From contig OX365930.1 of NCBI GenBank assembly GCA_947243795.1, positions 213,501 to 277,500 on the forward strand: DNA of 64,000 bases, in the 5' to 3' direction. Positions 45,390-53,300 of this stretch are shown here, piece by piece. This DNA comes from Saccharomyces uvarum. Its lineage: Eukaryota > Ascomycota > Saccharomycetes > Saccharomycetales > Saccharomycetaceae. Each line of letters starts with the position of its first letter. The stretch's first letter is position 1. Under the pieces are notes generated by a model that was given only the letters and a program-made list of their open reading frames with translations, made no database searches and was not told the origin of the DNA. The position numbers and the translations under genes are program-made.

Positions 45390-46302
45390 CTTGGTTGGTT
45401 GGAAAGGTTAAAAAAGAAAACCACGTTTTTTATTTTTTTTTTCTCCCACTACTTATCAAAGACAAAAAAGACAATAGAAAAAGAGAGAGTAGCACTGTTG
45501 TAGGCGCTAGATGTAAATTCGCGTGGAAGAAGAGTACACAATTGCAAAGGATAGGTAAAGGCGCACGTGTTCAGCCGGTTGTTCTTGTTCCACCGGTGTG
45601 TACGAATGGGGGGGGGATTCTCTCTATTTGTTTACGTAAGTATATATTGTTTTGTTTTGTTGTTTGTTGCTTTGACGGGAGTGCTTTTTCATTTTTTTCG
45701 CAGTTTTTCAGTTTTTTTTTAAATTCCAGAATCTCAGGGTTCGTTTGAAGTGATAGTTTAAGAGGGCTGGTACGTTAATAGTATAGGGTATTGTGGACAA
45801 ATGCTCTTTGACGGCGTAGGGTATTGTGAAGTATGTTAGGTCACGGGTAGGGCATTTTTTGGTTTTTATTTGTTTGTTTATTTACTTATTTGTGTTGTAT
45901 GTAGTAGAAGTAGTGTTTGTAAATCAAGAGATGGACACTATGTGCACAATGGAGACGGCAGGGACTGTAGTTTCGTCCACGAAAGGCGCTCTTCTTCCGC
46001 AACCAAGCGCAATGCATTCTTGCTACTCTGCGTAGTACACGCCGCAGCGGTGTACAGCACATCGACAGGGTCACACAAAGACGAAACCCCTATGTCATAA
46101 AGAAGGCATCGTATCTTATAGTAATCTCCTGGTGTGCTTCTGCTTGTTTGGTTTGCGCCTTTCTCCCTTCTCTTTTTTGTTTGTTTATACTTCAGCATCT
46201 TGTATTTGTTTACATTGAAAAATCTGCAGAAAAAGCTGAAGTGAAATCAAAACAGTAAAGGACGACGGCACATACAGAGAGAGAGCAAGAGTGGCAACTG
46301 CA
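45390..46302. promoter_or_regulatory. TUP1-CSM1 divergent intergenic region
   Basis: This 913-base gap is unusually long and serves TUP1 (-) and CSM1 (+). Near TUP1 it has T-rich strips, a CACGTG E-box (Cbf1/Pho4 type, 45564-45569) and a G run at 45609-45617. In the middle is a direct repeat of TAGGGTATTGTG (45784-45795 and 45817-45828). An AG run (46277-46285) lies just before CSM1. No tRNA, LTR or convincing small ORF was found. Confidence 0.55.
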
Positions 46303-46875
46303 ATGGACCCGCTGACCGTGTACAAGAGCTCCGTCAAGCAACAGATCGATTCCGCAGACCTGTTGGTGGCCAACCTGGTCAACGAGAACTTCATACTCTC
46401 GGAGAAGCTGAATACAGACTCGAGCGAGATCAAACAGCTGCAGAAGCAAATCGACTCGCTGAACGCGCAGGTGAAGGACCTTGAGACCCAGGTGTCCCAG
46501 CACACCGAAAATTCCGAGATTATAAAGGACCTGTACGAGTATCTCTGCAACGTGCGTGTCCACAAGACATACGAGGACGACTCCGGGCTGTGGTTCGACA
46601 TCTCGCAGGGCACCAACACAGAGGGCGCCGCCGACGACTACTCGATAATGGACTACAAGCTCGGGTTTGTCAAGGGCCAGGCCCAAGTCACAGAGGTCAT
46701 CTACGCACCCGTGCTCAAGCAGCGCTCCACTGAGGAACTGTACTCGCTGCAGTCCAAACTGCCGGAGTACCTCTTCGAAACGTTGAGTTTCCCCCTCTCG
46801 TCGCTGAACCAGTTCTACAACAAAATCGCCAAGTGCCTAAGCAAGAAAAGAGAGAGAAAAGAAGAAACCGAGTAA
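46303..46875 (+). CDS. CSM1: Monopolin/cohibin subunit Csm1
   Basis: Csm1 pairs with Lrs4 in the V-shaped monopolin complex, which clamps sister kinetochores together in meiosis I and, as cohibin in mitosis, tethers rDNA at the nucleolar periphery to suppress unequal recombination. The 190-residue product equals the S. cerevisiae length. An N-terminal parallel coiled coil covers about 1-80 (LSEKLNTDSSEIKQLQKQID, then LNAQVKDLETQV). The globular domain that binds Dsn1 and Mif2 covers about 85-180 (VRVHKTYEDDSGLWFDI, then DYKLGFVKGQAQVTEVIYAP). The tail is basic (KKRERKEETE). I use the ATG at 46303 (MDPLTVYK), the conserved start; upstream codons in frame start with GTG. Confidence 0.96.
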   Translation: MDPLTVYKSSVKQQIDSADLLVANLVNENFILSEKLNTDSSEIKQLQKQIDSLNAQVKDLETQVSQHTENSEIIKDLYEYLCNVRVHKTYEDDSGLWFDISQGTNTEGAADDYSIMDYKLGFVKGQAQVTEVIYAPVLKQRSTEELYSLQSKLPEYLFETLSFPLSSLNQFYNKIAKCLSKKRERKEETE

Positions 46876-46929
46876 ACTACATAACGTCTATCTATCATTT
46901 TGTGTCTATATCTCTATACATAAATCCGA

Positions 46930-47358
46930 CTATTCCTTTGCATATTTGATCTCACCATTCGAGCCCACAACCAGGCTTTTCAAAAAGGCCTTCTTTGCAT
47001 CCTTATCCTTGACGGTCTTTAGAATCTTGTACAACGACTCGCCCTTGTTGAGCTCGATGCCGTCTGAGGCCTTCTTAGGTTTCTCGACCTTCTTGGCGGC
47101 AGGCTTCTCCGCCTTCTTGGCAGGAGGAGGAGCAGCCGCCGCCGGCTGCTTCTGCTTCTTTTTGCCCTTGTACAGCGCTTTCTGGTACTTCTCGTCTTCA
47201 CTGATGCAAGACGTGTGGTTCTTGTAGCTCACGCCGTCATCGAATGTCTTGGAACAATCTATGCACGTGTAATACGCTTGTGGGCACCTGTAGTAGTGCT
47301 TCTCCGTGTTCTTCTTGGGCACAGTGTCGTTACACACCTCGCAATTAAACGTAACCAT
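46930..47358 (-). CDS. YCR087C-A: LYAR-type C2HC zinc-finger protein, likely ribosome biogenesis
   Basis: This is the ortholog of the uncharacterised S. cerevisiae YCR087C-A (about 153 residues; here 142). The N-terminus carries two LYAR-type zinc fingers: CEVCNDTVPKKNTEKHYYRC (residues 6-25) and CIDCSKTFDDGVSYKNHTSC (32-51). These give the C-X2-C...H...C pattern of the LYAR family, nucleolar proteins that in animals act in pre-rRNA processing. The middle (about 70-102) is a Lys/Ala/Pro-rich low-complexity segment whose length and sequence differ strongly from S. cerevisiae. The C-terminus YKILKTVKDKDAKKAFLKSL is conserved. Start is the ATG at 47356-47358. A perfect PAC/RRPE pair sits 62-86 bases upstream, which supports a ribosome-biogenesis role by inference. 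Confidence 0.93.
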   Translation of the reverse strand: MVTFNCEVCNDTVPKKNTEKHYYRCPQAYYTCIDCSKTFDDGVSYKNHTSCISEDEKYQKALYKGKKKQKQPAAAAPPPAKKAEKPAAKKVEKPKKASDGIELNKGESLYKILKTVKDKDAKKAFLKSLVVGSNGEIKYAKE

Positions 47359-47935
47359 CCTTGTAATACTGCTTCTCGACTGCTTTTGTTTGTAGTTGTG
47401 TATAGCCTATAGTATAAAGGCTCATCGCAAATTAAAATTTTTCACTTTTTTCACTTTTCCCGCCAGGCAAAAAAGCAACCAAAAGAGAGGGACTTTAGAC
47501 AATAGTTGAACTGGTAATTCACCTTCTCTGCATCTGCACCAGCACTGACCCACCTCGCCGTGGGCTTCATCTGACGTTCACTTGTCTGGGTAGCAATGGT
47601 GGCCGGAGAATGGGACTGTTCGTAGCATACCCATCCAGAGGAAGTGTAAAAGCACGCCCTCTTGCCGTACTGAGTGTCTTGGCTCTAGCAACACATGTCC
47701 TCCTTCCCCACTCTTGTCTGACATGCTCTTGCAACTGCTTGCTCTTGCTGTGCACCAGCCTGGTTCTACATCACGTGGCCTGGTACATCTTATTTCGACT
47801 AGATTTCCACAATGCGAAAAACCTCGATAATAATGAAAAAAAAAGATATAATAGGGGTCTTCGTGCTGGAGGTTTGCTGTGTGGACACGCAAGCACAGAC
47901 ATAGCATAAACGTAAGCACCCACGAACCAATTGCA
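47359..47935. other. YCR087C-A / ABP1 divergent intergenic region
   Basis: This 577-base gap between divergent starts has the PAC/RRPE module for YCR087C-A at its left end. The right half is the ABP1 promoter, in which I recognise no named site. A frame of about 100 codons on the plus strand (47610-47909) and one of 113 on the minus strand have no family resemblance and are treated as chance. Confidence 0.5.
47420..47444 (-). promoter_or_regulatory. RRPE + PAC promoter module of YCR087C-A
   Basis: On the gene's strand the order is TGAAAAATTTT (47434-47444) then GCGATGAGC (47420-47428), both exact, five bases apart, 62-86 bases before the ATG. This is the same arrangement as at PWP2 and RSA4. 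Confidence 0.88.
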
Positions 47936-49753
47936 ATGGCCTTGGAACCTATTGATTACACTACCCACTCGAGAGAGATCGACGCCGAGTACCTGAAGAT
48001 CGTCAGAGGCTCTGATCCTGACACCACCTGGTTGATCATTTCACCCAACGCGAAGAAGGAGTACATGCCTGAGGCCACCGGCTCCTCCTTCCACGACTTC
48101 TTGCAGTCATTTGACGACGCCAAGGTACAGTATGGGCTGGCACGCGTTTCTCCTCCTGGCTCAGACGTCGGGAAGATCATCATCATTGGCTGGTGTCCCG
48201 ACTCTGCCCCATTGAAGACAAGGGCATCTTTCGCCGCCAATTTCGCCACGGTGGCCAATAACCTCTTCAAGGGCTACCACGTTCAGGTCACTGCCAGAGA
48301 TGAGGACGACCTTGACGAAAACGAACTGTTGATGAAAATCGGCAATGCTGCCGGTGCCCGTTACTCCATCCAAACTTCCTCCAAGCAGCAGGACAGGGCG
48401 TCCACTCCTCCCGTGAAGAGATCATTTACTTCTTCCAAAAGTCCCGCTCCAGCCCCCGAGAAGGCGCCTGTCAAAACACCTTCCCCAGCACCTGCTGTTA
48501 AGGCTTCTTCCAGTAACAATGATGACAACGACGACTGGAATGAACCTGAATTGAAAGAACGTGACTTTGATGAGTCTCCTTTAAAGCCAAACCAGTCTTC
48601 CTACAAACCCATAGGTAAGATCGACTTGCAAAAAGTCATTGCCGAAGAAAAGGCCAAGGAAGACCCACGTCTTGTTCAAAAACCATCTGTCGCTGGTTCC
48701 AGGATCGATCCTACTTCAGATATCGCTCGATTGAAAAGCGAATCAAAATCTCAAAGGGTGTCTGAAATGAACTCCTTTTTGGGTACCACTAAGGCCCCTT
48801 CTGTGGTCGAACCTTCTTTGAAAGACGATGATAAAGTCATCAAAGGTTTCAGAAACGAGAAGTCTCCCGCCCAATTATGGGCTGAAAGGAAGGCCAAACA
48901 GAATGGTAGCAACGTGGGAACCAAGACTGAAGCACCAGAGCCTGAAGTTCCAGAGCCTGAAGTTCCAGAGCCTGAATCCGATGGCGAACCTGACGTTAAG
49001 AATTTGAAATCAAAATTTGAAAAAATGGCTGCTTCTAACGATGCAGAAGAAGAAGAAGAGAAAATCGTGCCCCCACCAAGGAACTCCGAACCAACTATCA
49101 TCTCACCAAAACCCTTCTCCAAACCACAAGAACCCTCCAAGACTGAAGAGCCTCAACAGTCCAAGGCTGATTACAAGAAAATTGGCAATCCATTGCCCGG
49201 TATGCACATTGAAGCAGGTAACGAAGACGACCAAGAAGACGACGATGACTGGGACGATGACGAAGACGAGAGTCCTCAACCTGCTTTGCCTTCTAGAAAC
49301 GTCCCTCCGGAACCAGTAAAGAAAGAGGAAGAGCCTGAACAAGAACAAAGACAAGCCGCACCAAGTTTGCCTTCTAGGGACTCAATTCCTCCTCCAAAAG
49401 AAGAACAAGTGCCTGAAGAAGAAGAAGAAGAAGAAGAAGAAGAAAAAGTACCTGAAGAAGAGGAGGAGGAAGAGGAAGAGCAACCTGCTCGTCAACTACC
49501 ACCAAGAAATGCAGTTGCACCACCACCACCTCCAAGACGAGCCACTCCCGAGGAGAAGCCAAAAGAAAAGGAAAATCCATGGGCCACCGCAGAATACGAC
49601 TACGATGCCGCCGAAGATAACGAATTGACCTTTGCGGAAAACGATAAGATCATCAATATCGAATTTGTCGACGACGATTGGTGGTTAGGTGAACTGGAAA
49701 AAGACGGCTGTAAGGGTCTTTTCCCAAGTAACTATGTCTCTTTGGGAAACTAG
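47936..49753 (+). CDS. ABP1: Actin-binding adaptor Abp1
   Basis: Abp1 is a cortical actin-patch protein that binds F-actin, activates or modulates Arp2/3 and recruits Ark1/Prk1 kinases, Sjl2 and Scp1 during endocytosis. The product has 605 residues (S. cerevisiae 592). The ADF-homology domain covers about 1-140 (MALEPIDYTTHSREIDAEYL onward). A disordered centre carries proline motifs and two acidic Arp2/3-binding stretches (DDNDDWNEPELKERDFDESP near 197-216; DDQEDDDDWDDDEDESPQ near 431-448). A glutamate-rich run follows (about 495-525), with PPLPSRN-type motifs. The C-terminal SH3 domain covers about 548-605 (ATAEYDYDAAEDNELTF, then DDWWLGELEKDGCKGLFPSN). I start at the ATG 47936; upstream in-frame codons lack family support. 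The extra length comes from expanded Glu and PEPEVPE repeats. Confidence 0.97.
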   Translation: MALEPIDYTTHSREIDAEYLKIVRGSDPDTTWLIISPNAKKEYMPEATGSSFHDFLQSFDDAKVQYGLARVSPPGSDVGKIIIIGWCPDSAPLKTRASFAANFATVANNLFKGYHVQVTARDEDDLDENELLMKIGNAAGARYSIQTSSKQQDRASTPPVKRSFTSSKSPAPAPEKAPVKTPSPAPAVKASSSNNDDNDDWNEPELKERDFDESPLKPNQSSYKPIGKIDLQKVIAEEKAKEDPRLVQKPSVAGSRIDPTSDIARLKSESKSQRVSEMNSFLGTTKAPSVVEPSLKDDDKVIKGFRNEKSPAQLWAERKAKQNGSNVGTKTEAPEPEVPEPEVPEPESDGEPDVKNLKSKFEKMAASNDAEEEEEKIVPPPRNSEPTIISPKPFSKPQEPSKTEEPQQSKADYKKIGNPLPGMHIEAGNEDDQEDDDDWDDDEDESPQPALPSRNVPPEPVKKEEEPEQEQRQAAPSLPSRDSIPPPKEEQVPEEEEEEEEEEKVPEEEEEEEEEQPARQLPPRNAVAPPPPPRRATPEEKPKEKENPWATAEYDYDAAEDNELTFAENDKIINIEFVDDDWWLGELEKDGCKGLFPSNYVSLGN

Positions 49754-50321
49754 AATCGCTCCTACGCCCCACCCCTTTATATCATTCTTACGTAAATGCT
49801 TACAGAGATGTTGAAGCTCTTGTATAGATACTTTCACGAGCCCTTTTTGAAGAAACCATATATTTTGTTTTCATTTTGTTTCCATTTACGACTGCTGTGT
49901 TTGTTTATTTTTCACAAGGCGTTCACACAGCGTTGTGAAGAACTCGAACATAAAACACAGGCTGAAACAAATGCTTTACACTGCATTCACATAACTCTAG
50001 TTCATGCTACTATCTGTGTTTTCAGTGTTGTTTCAGCATCTCCTCAGGTTTATACCAGTCATGTCTGGCCATAGCCACTTTCCCTAATAGCCGCTATTTT
50101 ATGGACTCATCCAGTCCCTTTATAGATATGTTAGAGGTTAGTTTTAATCCATGGTCTCCCATCCAGATTAACAAAGGCGCAGAGAGCCCCGATGCATATA
50201 TAAATTGGTTTCAATCCAGTGCAATGGAAGGTCTCCATGTCTCTCTCTTATGTTGTAAATTTTAATAGTATACAAAGTACATTACAAGAATCATCATCAT
50301 CATCATCATCATCTACCTAAT
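49754..50321. promoter_or_regulatory. FIG2 promoter with pheromone-response elements
   Basis: This 568-base gap has two exact pheromone-response elements (Ste12 sites): TGAAACA at 49973-49979 and its reverse TGTTTCA at 50029-50035, about 290-350 bases before FIG2. A (TCA)n microsatellite lies at 50291-50313. FIG2 is known to be induced by mating pheromone, so the elements fit. No other gene was seen. Confidence 0.8.
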
Positions 50322-53300
50322 ATGACCGTAATGAACTCGTTCGTGTCTTTGGGTTTGATATATTCAACAATGAATCTCTTAACAAGAGCCAATGCCCAAA
50401 TTGTGCTTTACCAGAACAGTTCTGCAACGTCCATCTCTAATGCAGAAACGAGCTCCCTGACAGAGTTTTACGATACTTCGTCAACTTACGAATTGCCGTA
50501 TTCCTCGTCGTCTGTGCGGTCTTCAATACAATCCGTCCCTGTGTCCAGCTCTTCCTCATTATTGGTGACATCAAGTTCCTCTGGAGTTACAAGTTCCACT
50601 ACCTCATCGTCCATTTACACGGTTACTTCTTCACTGGTATCCTCCGATAGTCATCTTAGTTCCTCATACTTCGATGCATCTTCTGGGGTACCAACTTCGT
50701 CATTATCTGAGCCTGTTGTTTCATCTGCCATTTTCTCTTCTTCTGTGAGTACACCTGTTTCCTCTTCAATTGTACAATCTAATGACATCTCTCAATCGTT
50801 GTCTAGTTCATTGGAATCGTCAACCACTGTCTCGTCTTCTACTGATGCACTTTTGTCGAGCTCGTTGGGATCCTCATACATTGTGTTATCAAATAGTTGG
50901 TCAGCATCAAGTTCATTGGAACCTTCAACAATCATTCCATCTTCTACTGCTTCAACTTTGTCAAATTCAATGGAGTATTCAACGATTTCTTCGAAATCAA
51001 GAGAACTTAACACCATTTCATCTAGCACCACTTCTGCTTCAACGACTGTTTCTGATTCAACATCTCTAAGCGACTCAAAAAGTTACGGAGATACTACTAT
51101 TTCATCGCTATCGGGTTTCTCTTCTTCAGCAAGTTCCATTCAAACTTCATCAGTACCTCAATCTGTGTTTTCAAGTGACTCTATGCTCAGTTCAACTGTC
51201 CAAAACACTACCAGTAGTCCTACGCTAAACGAAGTATATACTTCAAGTTCTATATCCACACATGCTGAGATCACTTCATCATCTTTAATACCGACATCGG
51301 AATTATCTAGTGTAAGTTCAATGAACGCCTCAGATTCAGTTGTTTCTGACTTTAGCACTTCCACACGTGCAGCAAGTGGCAACTCCCCGGCTTCAACTCT
51401 AGGCTCGACCACTCTGTACGATAGTTCAGAACAACCTTTATCATCGTTAACTGCTTCATCTATTTCGTCTACTGCTACAAGTGAATATTTATCTACATCA
51501 AGTCTGGATCAAACCACGGGGAGCGAAGCAGTCAATGCCACTTCCACTACTTCTATTTCAACTCCCACAACTCTCTCTACTGCCTCGGCGATCTCTGAGG
51601 ATTCAGTTGATTTCACAGCGGTTAGCTCGGGAGGTTCTTTAACAAGTAACTCCACCACTCACGATTCCACAACTTCCATCACTGCCCCAGTTACAAGCGA
51701 AGCCACAAATCAGCAAGATGAATCAAGCTCTACGTCATGGTTGTCGCAAACAACATGGGTTGTTGTCAATACGACAAATACCCAAGGGTCTTCGACTACC
51801 ACAACATCGCCAGCTTATGTTTCGACAGCCACCAAGACGATTGATGGGGTCATCACTGAGTATGTCACTTGGTGTCCATTAACAGCAATGAAATCCGAGA
51901 CTTTCACAACTAGCCCTTCTGTTTCCAGCGGTGTGCAGTCTTCTTCATCTACTGTTGGTCCCGTTTCGACATCGGTGTCTGCACTTTCACGGACACACAA
52001 CTCTACCATCAATGGCGCCTCAACTTCGATTACAAGCGAAGCCACTAATCAGCAAGATGAATCAAGCTCTACGTCATCGTTGTCGCAAACAACATGGGTT
52101 GTTGTCAATACGACAAATACCCAAGGGTCTTCGACTACCACAACATCGCCAGCTTATGTTTCGACAGCCACCAAGACGATTGATGGGGTCATCACTGAGT
52201 ATGTCACTTGGTGTCCATTAACAGCAATGAAATCCGAGACTTTCACAACTAGCCCTTCTGTTTCCAGTGGTGTGCAGTCTTCTTCATTCACTATTGGTCC
52301 CGTTTCAACATCAGTGTCTTCAGTTTTACAAATGTCTAATTCTACATTCCCACAATCAACAGAGTCTAATCTCTTAGGAGCTACAAGCACTCGTCCCATA
52401 ACTGAAACAAGCCAATATTTAGTGAACTCCAGTGAAGGTACATTCAGTGTTTCTGATTCTTTTAATTCCACGAACAATGATAAAGTTGCTTCTACTACGC
52501 ACATAATTTCGCAATACGACAGCTATTCCTCATCGGTCAGTCCAAAATTAAAAACTAGTGCATCAAAGACATTTACACTTTCTACCGTCACAACAACGGT
52601 AAATGGTGCCGTCACTGAGTACACTACATGGTGCCCAGAATCAACAAGTATCGCTTACACTACCATTGTATCTTATAAAACGTTGGTTTTAAGCACTGAA
52701 GTTTGCTCTCATTCTGAGTGTACTCCAACCGTCATTACAAGTGTTACCGCGGCAAGCTCTACGGTACGAGTTTCATCAACTGCTAGCACGTTAGTGTTAT
52801 CTGAAGGCTCCACCGGTACTCAAAGTTCTATCGACACTCAAAGCTCCACTGGTGCTCAAAGTTCTATCGACACTCAAAGCTCCACTGGTGCTCAAAGTTC
52901 CACTGGTACTCAAAGCTCCACTGGTGCTCAAAGTTCTACTGGTGCTCAAAGTTCTACTGGTACTCGAAGCTCCACTGGTGTTCAAAGTTCCACCGGTACT
53001 CAAAGTTCTATCGACACTCAAAGCTCCACTGGTGCTCAAAGTTCTACTGGTACTCAAAGTTCCACTGGTACTCAAATTTCCACTGGTGCTCAAAGTTCTA
53101 CTGGTACTCAAAGCTCCACTGGTGCTCAAAGTTCTACTGGTTCTCAAAGCTCCACTGGTGTTCAAAGTTCTACTGGTACTCAAAACTCCACCGGTACTCA
53201 AAGCTCCACTGGTGCTCAAAGCTCCACTGGTGCTCAAAGTTCTACTGGTACTCAAAGTTCCACTGGTACTCAAAGTTCCACTGGTGCTCAAAGTTCTACT

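Noticed and set aside
47610-47909. About 100-codon plus-strand frame upstream of ABP1
   Set aside because: No family resemblance, no support from the syntenic region, and it lies in the divergent promoter.
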